The notes: generated by a model from the letters alone, not told the origin. A stretch of 64,000 bases of DNA from an uncultured Aquimarina sp. (GCF_947496855.1 NZ_CANMED010000003.1:558001-622000), one strand, 5' to 3'; shown: positions 35,513 to 44,791, counted from the stretch's first letter. A program made the numbers and translations.

Positions 35513-38227
35513 TTGAAAAAATATATCCCCTTCTTATTTTATATCCTGGTGATGAATGTTCATTGTCAGGATATATCGTTTACATTAGATTCTATTCATA
35601 ACAGCCCTGGTACTGATCACGACAAGCTTGATATGTATTATAAGCTTTTGGATTCTTACAGCGAACAAAAAAATCATACGCAATTAGGGTATGACGCCCA
35701 TTTGTTGGCTAAATGGATGCTGAGAGAAAACGACAGACCATTGGCCATCAAAATAGTTAAGATGGCATATGAGGCAAGAGAAAAAGCCAATCCATATGAT
35801 CCAGAATTGTTAAAAAGAAGCTATTATAATTATGCTAATTATAATAAAAACTACGGCAATATAATTAAGTCTATTGAGTATTTCGAAAAAGTAATCGAAG
35901 TGAGTACAACCGATTACCTTAAAGGAAGAGCCAATGCACTTATAGGCAAATGTTATGAGATATTAGATGATCTTTATAAATCAATAGAATATCAATCAAA
36001 GGCTTTTGAGTATTTCAGTAAAAATAAAAAACTAAACTATACAATAAGTAATCATATAAGTATTGCCATCACATATACTAATATTAGAAATGAAATAAGT
36101 AATAAAAAAGCGATACATCATTTATTGATCGCAGAATCTTTAATTAAAAAAAGTAAAAAACCTAATCTTCTAAAACTAAGTAATGTTTATAATAACTTAG
36201 CTAATCTATATCAAAAAGGAGCGGGTACGGTTGATATAAAAAAAGGGTTTGATTATTATGATAAAGCGTTGGAAGTTCTTAAGAAAAATAATCTTTTGTC
36301 TGAATTACCCTTTATACATCATAATATCGGCATCTCTTATATAGGAGTAGATTCTATTCTTTCTAGACATCACCTTGATCAAGCATTATTATATATTCCA
36401 AAAGACGATCCCTATTTAGCAAATATCTATGCAGGATTTGGATATGATGAAAAACAAAACGGAGAATATACTGAGGCGCAAGAATATTTCCGGAAGTCTT
36501 TTTCTTTATTTTTTAATAAAGAAATCCCAAATAGTCATTGGTTACCTCAAAAAGATCAGATGAGTGTTTTAGATGACAAAGCATATTTCTTGGAACTGTT
36601 AAAAAGAAAAATGCATACTTGGATATTAATGGGTAAAAGAGACCATAATTTAGAATATTATCAACAAGCTATTCATACTGCATACACCTGTAATGATTTA
36701 ATAGATTATCTTTTAAAAGAAGATATTTCGCATGAGTCAAAACTATTCTGGAGAAGCTTAGCTTCTGAGATATACATTATAGCTTTAGATGCCTGCTACG
36801 CAAGTAATAATTTAGAGGATGCATTCTTTTTTATGGAAAAAAGCAAAGCTTTATTATTAATGCAAGATGTAAGTAAAACAAAAATTGATATTCCTGATAG
36901 TATACTAGGACGAGAATATTTTTTGAAAAATAAAATAATTAATCTTCAAAATACGCTGATTAACACAAAAGAAAGTAAAAAAGATTCGATATCCTCACTT
37001 CTATTAGACAGAAAAACAAAACTCCAAGCATACAAAGATTCTCTTGCCCCATACTATCCAGAATATTTTACATCCACAGAACTTCCCACTATTATTTCTT
37101 TAGAGGATGTTACGTTACCAAATAATGAGATTATTGTTCAATACTCTATGGCAGAACGGGTATATGGTGTAGCGCCCGAAGCTTATGGAATGTTATTATC
37201 AAAGGACAAAAAAAAGTTGTTTAAAATAGATAGCCTTAAAAAGTTTGAGAAAAACATTTACAAATTAAGACAACAATTAAATAAACCTTTTAATACTTCA
37301 AAAGAAATTGAAGAATATAAAAAACTTTCTAATACAGTATATAATTCTTTATTCCCAAGAGAGATTAGAAATGATATAAAAAATAAAAAGCTTACCATAA
37401 TAGGAGATCATATTCTTAATTATTTCCCTTTCGAAGCTCTAATAATAGATGTGGAAAAAAATCTATATTTAATAGAAGAAACAGAGATTACTTATGAATA
37501 CTCGCTTTCGTTTAAAAAACAAAACAACTCGTTTATAAGAAAACCGAGCAAAGATTTTCTTGGAGTAGCTCCAGTTGAATTTCCTGACAAACTAATTAGT
37601 TTATCTAAAAGTTTAGAAGAAATCTCTTATGCTAATAGTTATTATGATGGAGAGTTATTAAGTTTAGATAAAGCTACAAAAGAAAACTTTAAAAAAGAAA
37701 TTGATAAATATAAAATAGTACATTTAGCGACTCACGCGGATGCATCTGACAGTTTAAATCCCTGGATTGCTTTTAGAGATAAAAAATTGTATCATCTAGA
37801 GTTGAACACCTTGAAAAACAACGCCGATTTAGTGGTGCTCAGTGCCTGTAACACTTCTCTTGGTGAGGTTCGTAGAGGGGAAGGTGTGTTGAGTCTTGCT
37901 CGTGGATTCTTCAAATCCGGAGCTAAATCTGTGATTCCATCACTATGGAGTACGAATGATAAGACTACTGCAAAGATCACCTCTGATTTTTATAAAAATC
38001 TAAGTGAAGGACAAACTAAATCAGCTGCTTTACGAAACGCAAAACTTAATTACTTACGCAATAATACGGATGCAGAAGCTTCGCCTCATTATTGGGCATC
38101 TTTAGTACTGATTGGTGACAGTGGGACACTATTGCCACGGGCTAATAATCTGTTATTCTTGTGGATTGGGTTGGGTGTTATTTTGGTAATTTTACTGGGT
38201 TATTTCGTATCCAAAAAATTGAGATGA
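35513..38227 (+). CDS. Exported TPR-CHAT (caspase-like) protease, first copy
   Basis: 904 residues from a TTG start; the second copy starts with the same TTGAAAAAA context, which supports it. A signal peptide (1-19) is followed by a helical TPR array (about 60-480, e.g. YNYANYNKNYGNIIKSIEYF and YNNLANLYQKGAGTVD), a coiled linker, and a CHAT domain (~570-870). The catalytic dyad is H741 (VHLATHADASDS) and C779 (VLSACNTSLGE). GFFKSGAKSVIPSLWSTND and the ASPHYWASLVLIGD block complete the domain. A C-terminal transmembrane helix (LLFLWIGLGVILVILLGYFV) ends in SKKLR. The topology suggests a periplasmic caspase-like protease anchored in the inner membrane. CHAT proteases cleave specific protein partners; the target here is unknown. 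Confidence 0.87.
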   Translation: MKKYIPFLFYILVMNVHCQDISFTLDSIHNSPGTDHDKLDMYYKLLDSYSEQKNHTQLGYDAHLLAKWMLRENDRPLAIKIVKMAYEAREKANPYDPELLKRSYYNYANYNKNYGNIIKSIEYFEKVIEVSTTDYLKGRANALIGKCYEILDDLYKSIEYQSKAFEYFSKNKKLNYTISNHISIAITYTNIRNEISNKKAIHHLLIAESLIKKSKKPNLLKLSNVYNNLANLYQKGAGTVDIKKGFDYYDKALEVLKKNNLLSELPFIHHNIGISYIGVDSILSRHHLDQALLYIPKDDPYLANIYAGFGYDEKQNGEYTEAQEYFRKSFSLFFNKEIPNSHWLPQKDQMSVLDDKAYFLELLKRKMHTWILMGKRDHNLEYYQQAIHTAYTCNDLIDYLLKEDISHESKLFWRSLASEIYIIALDACYASNNLEDAFFFMEKSKALLLMQDVSKTKIDIPDSILGREYFLKNKIINLQNTLINTKESKKDSISSLLLDRKTKLQAYKDSLAPYYPEYFTSTELPTIISLEDVTLPNNEIIVQYSMAERVYGVAPEAYGMLLSKDKKKLFKIDSLKKFEKNIYKLRQQLNKPFNTSKEIEEYKKLSNTVYNSLFPREIRNDIKNKKLTIIGDHILNYFPFEALIIDVEKNLYLIEETEITYEYSLSFKKQNNSFIRKPSKDFLGVAPVEFPDKLISLSKSLEEISYANSYYDGELLSLDKATKENFKKEIDKYKIVHLATHADASDSLNPWIAFRDKKLYHLELNTLKNNADLVVLSACNTSLGEVRRGEGVLSLARGFFKSGAKSVIPSLWSTNDKTTAKITSDFYKNLSEGQTKSAALRNAKLNYLRNNTDAEASPHYWASLVLIGDSGTLLPRANNLLFLWIGLGVILVILLGYFVSKKLR

Positions 38228-38232
38228 AACCT

Positions 38233-38325
38233 TTACGTAAATACATATGTACTTATATCTTTTTCAGTTATTTGCATTAAGATATCTTTAACTATTTGAT
38301 TTTTTTTACTTTTGCGTGGTAACAT
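38233..38325 (-). pseudogene. Duplicated 5' stub of the ECF sigma gene
   Basis: On the minus strand the first codons of the sigma gene (34943 downwards) recur here as MLPRKSKKNQIVKDILMQIT, then EKD, after which similarity ends and the frame runs to a stop after 30 codons. The homology starts at 34875/38257 on the plus strand and continues through the intergenic promoter into the lipoprotein and CHAT genes. It shows that the duplication breakpoint lay inside the sigma gene. Confidence 0.85.
38307..38314 (+). promoter_or_regulatory. Candidate -7 box upstream of the second lipoprotein-CHAT unit
   Basis: TACTTTTG, the duplicate of 34925-34932, with the same flanks (AACATTTATTAGGTTAGG follows in both). 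It lies 66 bp before the lipoprotein ATG. Confidence 0.45.
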
Positions 38326-38379
38326 TTATTAGGTTAGGGAAACATTCTAATAAATATATAAACAAAAAAAGATTTAAGA

Positions 38380-38877
38380 ATGAAAAAAATCAAATTACTA
38401 GTAGTAGCCGCAGTTTTTACAATTGGAATACAAAGCTGCTCAACAGATGAAATTGGAATTGAAGAGGAAAATATTATTGAAGAAAACGGTCTATCTAAAA
38501 GGCAATCTATTATTATTAATAATAATGATAATAATATTCCAGACGGCCCAATTCGTAAGGTTTATCTTTATTACCCTCCTGATATGTCTTTTCAAGATAG
38601 ATTAGATTATTTTGAATATTTTAGAGAAAATGTATTATTTATAACTTTCATACAACTAAATGATGGTTGTGAAAATGTAGATTTTTTTCTTGGAATTCTT
38701 AGAGATGAAGCACCTAAGCCAGAAGTTGTTGTAGTTAGAGCGTCAAATGATGTAAACGAAGATGTACCTGATTTTACGGAAGGTTCTGATACTTTTCCTT
38801 TCGACTCTAAATCTAATCCAGAATTAATTGGCCTAGAGAATTTTTGTGCTATAATAAATCGTATCGAAGGTAATTAA
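38380..38877 (+). CDS. Small variable lipoprotein, second copy
   Basis: 165 residues. The signal peptide MKKIKLLVVAAVFTIGIQSC and the following STDEIGIEE match the first copy almost exactly. The remainder is only faintly related (KVYLYYPPDMSFQDRLDYFE; an isolated Cys in NDGCENVDFF; GLENFCAIIN at the end, aligning with LESLISGC). An Asn-rich tether (SIIINNNDNNIPDG) follows the N-terminus. It is 12 bp upstream of its TPR-CHAT gene. Fast divergence of the mature part behind a constant leader suggests each lipoprotein is matched to its own partner. Confidence 0.72.
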   Translation: MKKIKLLVVAAVFTIGIQSCSTDEIGIEEENIIEENGLSKRQSIIINNNDNNIPDGPIRKVYLYYPPDMSFQDRLDYFEYFRENVLFITFIQLNDGCENVDFFLGILRDEAPKPEVVVVRASNDVNEDVPDFTEGSDTFPFDSKSNPELIGLENFCAIINRIEGN

Positions 38878-38889
38878 CAAACTTTTATA

Positions 38890-41625
38890 TTGAAAAAATC
38901 AATATCCCGTTTTATACTAACCCTAATATATTCCTTGACTATAATTTCTTATAGTCAAGGAATATCTACGCGATTAGATTCTATTCATAAGCTTCCAGAA
39001 ACAGATTTTGCAAAATTAAATATATACCAAAACCTTTTGGATACATATGTCCAAGAAGAAAACTATACTCAATTAGGATATGATGCCCACAAACTAGCAA
39101 AATGGCTACACGCCGAAAAAAAATGGGACAAAGCTATTGAGGTCATAAAAATTGCTTATGAAGCTAGGGAAATTGCTTGCCCGTTCGATGTTAGATCACT
39201 AAAAGTAAGTTATTATGGTTACGCTATTTACAATAAAAAAAAAGGGAACTTAGACATTGCTACTACTTATCTAAAAAAAATATTAGCACTTGGAGGGACC
39301 AACTTTTTAAAAGGAAGAACTTGCTCGATTATTGGGAGTATTTATGATGAAATTGGAGATTATCATAAAGCAGTTACTTATTATGCAAAAGCATTTGAAT
39401 TTTATAATTCAGAAAAACAATTAAATCGAATAATTAGTATTCATAATAACCTCGCCGTTTCATACCGAAACATTAGAAGTGCTGCGAGTACTAAAAAAGC
39501 TATTTATCATCTAACCATTGCCGATTCCTTAACTATCATAAGTAAAAATTCAAGTCAAAAGTCCTTATTTCATATAAATAATAATTTTGGAGCTCTATAC
39601 AGTTCCGGGTCTGAAATTAAGGATTCTGAAAAATCTATTTTTTATCTAAAAAAAGCACTGGAAATAGCAAAAGCTAATCAGTTCATGGAGCAATTAGGTC
39701 AAGTATGTATCAATTTAGGAATCACGCATATTGAAGTCAATCATTCTAAATCAGAAGAGTATTTTCATAATGCATTATCCTATCTTCCAAAAGATTCTAA
39801 CTTATTACCCGATGTATATATGGGATTAGGCCTTAAAAATATACAAGAACGACAATATCTAGATGCCCAACAAAATTTTGCCATCGCTTTTTCATATCAT
39901 TTTGGTATTGCTACACCAGATATTTATTGGTTGCCAAAAGAAAATCGAATGAAAAATATTGTAGATAAGGCTTATTTTCTTGAATTATTAAAAAGAAAAT
40001 TAAAAGCCTGGATACTACTTGCTAAAAAAGAAAACAACCCATCCTTCTTTATGGAGGCTATAAAAACAGCATATACTTGTGATGTCTTGATAAATATATT
40101 GCTTAAAGAAGATATTTCAAACAGTGCAAAATTGTTGTGGAGAAATCTAGCCTCAGAAATCTACATTATGGCGCTGGAAGCCTGTTATGAAATGGACAAA
40201 ATAGAAGATGCTTTTTACTTTATGGAAAAAAGCAAGGCCTTGTTATTGATGCAAGAAGTAGAAAGAAAAAAGAATACGGTCCCAAAAGAAATACTAGAAC
40301 AAGAAAATGCTGTAAAAAGAAAGATTATAGAGCTTCAAAAAAAACTAATCACTACTAATGATGATAGTAAGAAAGACTCTATATCTTCGATTGTATTTAA
40401 TGAAAAACGACACTTAGAAGATTTTACAGATTCTCTCTCTATAAAATACCCAAAACACTTTACTTCTTCTACATTACCAGCGATTACAACATTAAAGGAT
40501 TTAAAATTATCTGATGATGAAATCATACTAGAATATGTGATGGAAAAAAATGTTGCTGGTGCTGATTTTGAAGCTTATGGATTATTGGTGTCCAATACCT
40601 CCAAGAAAATGTTTAAGATTGATAATCTTAAGCAGTTTGAGAAGAACATTTACACATTAAGAGAACAATTAAATCAACCTTTTACAACTCAAGAAGAAAT
40701 ACAGGAGTATAACAAACTTTCATATAGTATTTATCAATCCTTATTCCCTAAAGAAATACAATCTTTAGTTAAAAACAAAAAAATAACTATTTCGGCTGAT
40801 TATATATTGAACTATATACCGTTTGAGGCTTTAATAACGGATATAGAAAAAAACTCTTATCTGATAGAAAGTAATGAAATTAACTATGGATATTCGCTTT
40901 CATTTATGAAAGAAAATGCTTCTTTATCCAGAGAAACCTCTAAAGATTTCTTAGGAATAGCACCAGTTCAATTTGAGGATCAACAAACAACATTATCCAA
41001 AAGCTTAGAAGAAATCTCTGAAGCTAATTCGTATTATTCAGGTTCTCTATTGACTAAAAAGGCAGCTACAAAGAAAAACTTCACAAAAGAAGTTAACAAG
41101 TATAAAATTGTTCATTTGGCAACCCATGCAAATGCTTCGGACAGTTTAAATCCCTGGATTGCATTCAGGAATGATAAACTATACCATCAAGAACTTAATA
41201 CACTGCAAAACAATGCTGATTTAGTAGTACTCAGTGCTTGCAATACATCTCTGGGAGAGGTTCGTAGTGGTGAAGGTATAATGAGTCTTGCCCGTGGATT
41301 TTTTAAATCCGGAGCTAAATCTGTGATTCCATCCTTGTGGAGTACGAATGATAAGACTACTGCAACGATCACTTCTGATTTTTATAAAAATCTTAGTGAG
41401 GGACAAACTAAATCAGCTGCTTTACGAAACGCAAAACTTAATTACTTACGCAATAATACCGATGCAGAAGCATCTCCTCATTATTGGGCATCTTTGGTAC
41501 TGATTGGTGACAGTGGGACACTATTGCCAGCCACTAACTATTGGATGTTTTTATGGATTGGATTGGGTTTAATTCTGATTTTAATTATTCCATATGGACT
41601 TTTCTTGAGAAAGAAAAAGCAATGA
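38890..41625 (+). CDS. Exported TPR-CHAT (caspase-like) protease, second copy
   Basis: 911 residues from a TTG start (TTGAAAAAATC). Layout matches the first copy: signal peptide (ending IISYSQ), TPR region (~60-480), linker, CHAT domain with H746 (VHLATHANASDS) and C784 (VLSACNTSLGE), and a C-terminal transmembrane helix (WMFLWIGLGLILILIIPYGL) before RKKKQ. The 3' ~300 bp are almost identical in DNA to the first copy (37838-38140), while the N-terminal half is clearly diverged, a mosaic pattern suggesting gene conversion. The gene is followed after 236 bp by the lanthipeptide-like precursor. Confidence 0.87.
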   Translation: MKKSISRFILTLIYSLTIISYSQGISTRLDSIHKLPETDFAKLNIYQNLLDTYVQEENYTQLGYDAHKLAKWLHAEKKWDKAIEVIKIAYEAREIACPFDVRSLKVSYYGYAIYNKKKGNLDIATTYLKKILALGGTNFLKGRTCSIIGSIYDEIGDYHKAVTYYAKAFEFYNSEKQLNRIISIHNNLAVSYRNIRSAASTKKAIYHLTIADSLTIISKNSSQKSLFHINNNFGALYSSGSEIKDSEKSIFYLKKALEIAKANQFMEQLGQVCINLGITHIEVNHSKSEEYFHNALSYLPKDSNLLPDVYMGLGLKNIQERQYLDAQQNFAIAFSYHFGIATPDIYWLPKENRMKNIVDKAYFLELLKRKLKAWILLAKKENNPSFFMEAIKTAYTCDVLINILLKEDISNSAKLLWRNLASEIYIMALEACYEMDKIEDAFYFMEKSKALLLMQEVERKKNTVPKEILEQENAVKRKIIELQKKLITTNDDSKKDSISSIVFNEKRHLEDFTDSLSIKYPKHFTSSTLPAITTLKDLKLSDDEIILEYVMEKNVAGADFEAYGLLVSNTSKKMFKIDNLKQFEKNIYTLREQLNQPFTTQEEIQEYNKLSYSIYQSLFPKEIQSLVKNKKITISADYILNYIPFEALITDIEKNSYLIESNEINYGYSLSFMKENASLSRETSKDFLGIAPVQFEDQQTTLSKSLEEISEANSYYSGSLLTKKAATKKNFTKEVNKYKIVHLATHANASDSLNPWIAFRNDKLYHQELNTLQNNADLVVLSACNTSLGEVRSGEGIMSLARGFFKSGAKSVIPSLWSTNDKTTATITSDFYKNLSEGQTKSAALRNAKLNYLRNNTDAEASPHYWASLVLIGDSGTLLPATNYWMFLWIGLGLILILIIPYGLFLRKKKQ

Positions 41626-41762
41626 TCTACTACTAAAAAACACATTACACTAATTGCCTCTTATTACAAGTAAAGCAATTCAAATGTAATACGTTATCTA
41701 TAAACTTAACTAGGTAAAATAAGAACGTATAGTATAAGCATCTTCTCCTTCTTAACAAAAAA

Positions 41763-41834
41763 TTAAGAAACAATATCTATTCTAATGACATGAACAATTA
41801 CGAGACATAAACTCTGAGTGTCTATAAATGTTCA
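41763..41834 (+). promoter_or_regulatory. Upstream control region of the lanthipeptide-like gene
   Basis: This region aligns with 44888-44963 upstream of the peptide gene at 44997. The core GAGTGTCTATAAATGTTCA (41816-41834) matches 18 of 19 bases of the other copy. Further upstream, AGAAACA (41766) and AATGACA (41784) sit 18 bp apart, exactly as AGTAACA pairs do in the other copy. This suggests a shared regulator binding direct repeats. Confidence 0.6.
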
Positions 41835-41861
41835 GAATCTTATTATTCTAAAATTAAAATC

Positions 41862-42110
41862 ATGAAGAAAAAAAAGTTAAACGGTTTATCCTTGAAAAAG
41901 AATGTAGTTTCGAGACTTGGTAGTTCTGCGATAAAAGGTGGTGGTAATGATACTTCACTAATAGGCCCTGTATGCACTGTAGGAACCCGTTATTGTCCTA
42001 CTGATTCTGCTACTCCTGATTGTTTTTCTAAAAATTGTGAAGTTGTATCAAAAAATATCTGCGGAGAAACAGATATGAACTGTGACTCTATACAAGTACA
42101 CTGTTTATAG
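41862..42110 (+). CDS. Class I lanthipeptide-like precursor
   Basis: 82 residues. The leader MKKKKLNGLSLKKNVVSRLG, ending SSAIKGGG, is the Bacteroidota class I lanthipeptide type (pinensin-like L-x-L-K-K-x-x-V-x-x-L pattern, double-glycine end near residue 28). The core (about residues 29-82) has seven Cys and many Ser/Thr (PVCTVGTRYCPTDSATPDC, then FSKNCEVVSKNICGETD, NCDS and HCL), enough for several thioether rings. A LanC gene follows 77 bp downstream, after a 14-bp hairpin. No LanB dehydratase, transporter or leader peptidase is in the window. The product is likely exported and cyclised; bioactivity is unknown. Confidence 0.78.
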   Translation: MKKKKLNGLSLKKNVVSRLGSSAIKGGGNDTSLIGPVCTVGTRYCPTDSATPDCFSKNCEVVSKNICGETDMNCDSIQVHCL

Positions 42111-42132
42111 ACATCAAGTATTAACCCTAAAA

Positions 42133-42166
42133 TTAGGAGAGAAAAGAATAGACTTTTCTCTCCTAA
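42133..42166 (+). terminator. Intercistronic stem-loop between precursor and LanC genes
   Basis: A 14-bp perfect stem (TTAGGAGAGAAAAG / CTTTTCTCTCCTAA) with a 6-nt loop lies 22 bp after the precursor stop and 21 bp before the LanC ATG. There is no T-run after it. This is the usual place for a partial terminator or RNA-stabilising hairpin that gives more precursor than enzyme mRNA. Confidence 0.75.
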
Positions 42167-42187
42167 TAAATAAACCTAACAGAAGCT

Positions 42188-43393
42188 ATGAATATTAATA
42201 AGCTTCATCAAAAACTGAAAGAAATCAATACTATTGTTGATCAACAACAATATCAAGAAGAGAATATTGGTGTTTTATCTGGTTTATCAGGCATTACCTT
42301 ATTCCAATTTTATTATGCAAAGTTTTTAGATAAAGACATTACTGACACTGGTTACAAGTTAATAGAAAACTGTATCCAAAAAATTAATGAAGGTTATAAC
42401 TATGGTACGTATTGTTCGGGAATTTCAGGAATGGGATGGGTTCTCAATCATTTAGAACAAAATGATTTTATTGAAATTGATATTGACAATTTATGTTTAG
42501 ATTTAGATAATTATCTCTATCAATTAATGATTGACGATCTACAAAAGGGAAATTACGACTTTTTACACGGTGGTTTAGGGTATGCATTTTATTTTCTTAG
42601 CAGATATGAAAACACAAAATCTGATAGCGCGAGAAAAAACTATCAGACGTACCTACTTTCTTTCATACATCTAATACGTAATAAATCAGAAGATTACAAA
42701 AATACACTAAGATGGATTTCGGAAATAGGTTTAGAACACAAAGAAAAAGTATATAACCTAGGTCTTTCTCACGGGATGTCCAGTATTGTTGGTATTCTAA
42801 CCAAACTCTCCCGACATGAGGATTTCGAGAAGACCTCAAAAAAAATGCTTCAAGGAACGATATCTTACATCTTACAATATGAAAACCCAAACAAAGAGGA
42901 CGCTACACTTTTTCCAAATATCATATACGAAAATGGTAGCTATGAATATAAAAGTAGACTAGCTTGGTGTTATGGAGACTTAGGCATTGGAATTAGACTT
43001 TGGCATGCCTCCAAAGTTTTACAGGATGAGTCACTACAAAACACTGCTATTACTATCATGGAACACGCTGCCCAAAGAACCAATAATAAACAAAACATGG
43101 TGAAGGATGCTGGAATATGTCACGGTTCTTTTGGTAATGCGCAGATCTTTCTAAGAATGTTTAAAGAAACAAACAATGACATTTTTAAAAACGCTTGCGA
43201 ATTCTGGATAGAGGATGGATTAAATAAAGCAACTCATATTGATGGATATGCTGGATACAAACAGTGGAAAGGTCCAGATGAATGGAAAAAGGAAATTTCT
43301 CTATTAGAAGGGATTGCAGGTATCGGTCTTACTTTAATAGATTATCTAGCCGATTTCGAAACCAGTTGGGATGAGTGTTTAATGATAAGTTGA
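42188..43393 (+). CDS. LanC-family lanthionine cyclase
   Basis: 401 residues, the normal length of stand-alone LanC. The alpha-toroid GG repeats are seen (GVLSGLSGITLFQFYY, GTYCSGISGMGWVLNHL, FLHGGLGYAFYFLSRY, LSHGMSSIVGIL). The zinc site is complete: C261 in LAWCYGDLGIG and C311-H312 in GICHGSFGN. LanC activates Cys thiols through zinc for addition to dehydrated Ser/Thr. It directly follows the lanthipeptide-like precursor, so ring formation on that peptide is the natural role. A LanB dehydratase would have to be encoded elsewhere. Confidence 0.87.
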   Translation: MNINKLHQKLKEINTIVDQQQYQEENIGVLSGLSGITLFQFYYAKFLDKDITDTGYKLIENCIQKINEGYNYGTYCSGISGMGWVLNHLEQNDFIEIDIDNLCLDLDNYLYQLMIDDLQKGNYDFLHGGLGYAFYFLSRYENTKSDSARKNYQTYLLSFIHLIRNKSEDYKNTLRWISEIGLEHKEKVYNLGLSHGMSSIVGILTKLSRHEDFEKTSKKMLQGTISYILQYENPNKEDATLFPNIIYENGSYEYKSRLAWCYGDLGIGIRLWHASKVLQDESLQNTAITIMEHAAQRTNNKQNMVKDAGICHGSFGNAQIFLRMFKETNNDIFKNACEFWIEDGLNKATHIDGYAGYKQWKGPDEWKKEISLLEGIAGIGLTLIDYLADFETSWDECLMIS

Positions 43394-43530
43394 TATATAC
43401 TAAGTAGTATAATTTTTGAATATTCATTGTATCTAATCTTCGCATTTTCAGGATAATTCAATGATAAAAACATTCGTTTTTTAACAAAAAAGCTATATTT
43501 GCTTCTTCACAAACTCAGATCGTCACACAC

Positions 43531-44736
43531 ATGAAATCTTTACTTTGTTTTGTAGTAGGCTTATTTTTTATTTCTACTAGTAGTGCACAGAGCATCTATG
43601 AAGCCGGTTATTTTATTGATAACGATGGAAACCGAAAAGAATGCCTGATCAAAAAACTATCTTGGAAAAGTAATCCAACAGAGTTCGAATGGAAGAGAAC
43701 CATCTCCTCTAGTTCCAAAACCGAAACAATTGAAAACATTAAAGAGTTTGCAGTAGGCGAAGATTATAGATTTAAAAGATACATCTTGCAATTTGATTTA
43801 AATGGAGACACGGTAGGTAAATCGACTAAATCAAAAGATCCAAATCTTAAATACAAAAAAATATTTCTTAGAACGATCCTAAAAAGTAAAACAACATTAT
43901 ATCAATACTCAGAAAATAATGTTCATCGTCTTTTCTACACTGATCCAAACACCATATACCCTGAATTATTACTTTATAAAGTATTCTACACTCCCGATGA
44001 AACAAGAAAACCAGGAAAAAAAATCATCCCACAAGAAAATAACACCTATCAGCAGCAGCTAAAAGAAAAGGTAAATTGCAAAAATCAGGATGTATCCAAA
44101 TTAACGTATACTCAAGGTGACTTAAAAAGATATTTTAAAAAGTATAATGAGTGTAAAGGAAATAAGATCGAATATATCATTCGCAAAAAAATCAATCAAA
44201 CCAGAATTGGCATTGTAGCAGCTGTTGATTTAAGTAGTTTTACTCATAACTCAATAGCAGGAAGTGCCGGAAATGTAAGTTATGAAGATGTTTTTGTTCC
44301 TAGATATGGAATATTTGTAGAAACGTTTATACCGTTTTCTAAAGTAGATTTAAGTTTCTTTTTAGAATCTACCTACAAAGCTTTTACGATGGATGGTCGT
44401 GATCTTGCCATTGCTAACAGTGAATTCGAACTAGATTATAAAAGTATCAATGTAGCTGTAGGTCCCCGATTTCACATCTACTTAAGTTCTAAATTCGAAT
44501 TATTCCTGGAAGGTGGATTAACAGTAGATTTTAATATTGGCACTGAGTCGAATGTTTTTGATGACAACGAAATAGAAAATACCACAACAGATTATTTTTA
44601 TGGTGGAGGTTTTGGTTCTGGTCGTTTTAAAGTTGGTTTTAGACAGTACACCAGCAAAAATATATCTAAAAGCACACTGATACCAGACTCAGAGTTGACT
44701 ACCTCTAGCTTATATCTCTCTGTGAATATATTCTAA
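43531..44736 (+). CDS. Outer-membrane beta-barrel protein of unknown function
   Basis: 401 residues. A signal peptide (1-19, STSSAQ) is followed by a soluble N-terminal domain (GYFIDNDGNRKECLIKKLSW; residues ~20-215) that recurs in Bacteroidota proteins of unknown role, including YQYSENNVHRLFYTD. A C-terminal barrel follows (about 225-401), with alternating strands (RIGIVAAVDLSSFTHNS, AVGPRFHIYLSSKFELFLEG) and a final strand SLYLSVNIF ending in Phe as outer-membrane proteins do. It lies between two peptide genes, but 130 bp on either side and its own terminator suggest it is monocistronic. A link to peptide export or immunity is possible but unsupported. Confidence 0.72.
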   Translation: MKSLLCFVVGLFFISTSSAQSIYEAGYFIDNDGNRKECLIKKLSWKSNPTEFEWKRTISSSSKTETIENIKEFAVGEDYRFKRYILQFDLNGDTVGKSTKSKDPNLKYKKIFLRTILKSKTTLYQYSENNVHRLFYTDPNTIYPELLLYKVFYTPDETRKPGKKIIPQENNTYQQQLKEKVNCKNQDVSKLTYTQGDLKRYFKKYNECKGNKIEYIIRKKINQTRIGIVAAVDLSSFTHNSIAGSAGNVSYEDVFVPRYGIFVETFIPFSKVDLSFFLESTYKAFTMDGRDLAIANSEFELDYKSINVAVGPRFHIYLSSKFELFLEGGLTVDFNIGTESNVFDDNEIENTTTDYFYGGGFGSGRFKVGFRQYTSKNISKSTLIPDSELTTSSLYLSVNIF

Positions 44737-44765
44737 TCGGAAAACAATCATATAATTTAAAACAA

Positions 44766-44791
44766 AAGGCTTTGAAATGTTTCAAAGCCTT
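44766..44791 (+). terminator. Terminator after the beta-barrel gene
   Basis: A 12-bp stem AAGGCTTTGAAA / TTTCAAAGCCTT with a 2-nt nominal loop, then TCTTTGTTTG. It separates the barrel gene from the next peptide gene. Confidence 0.8.
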
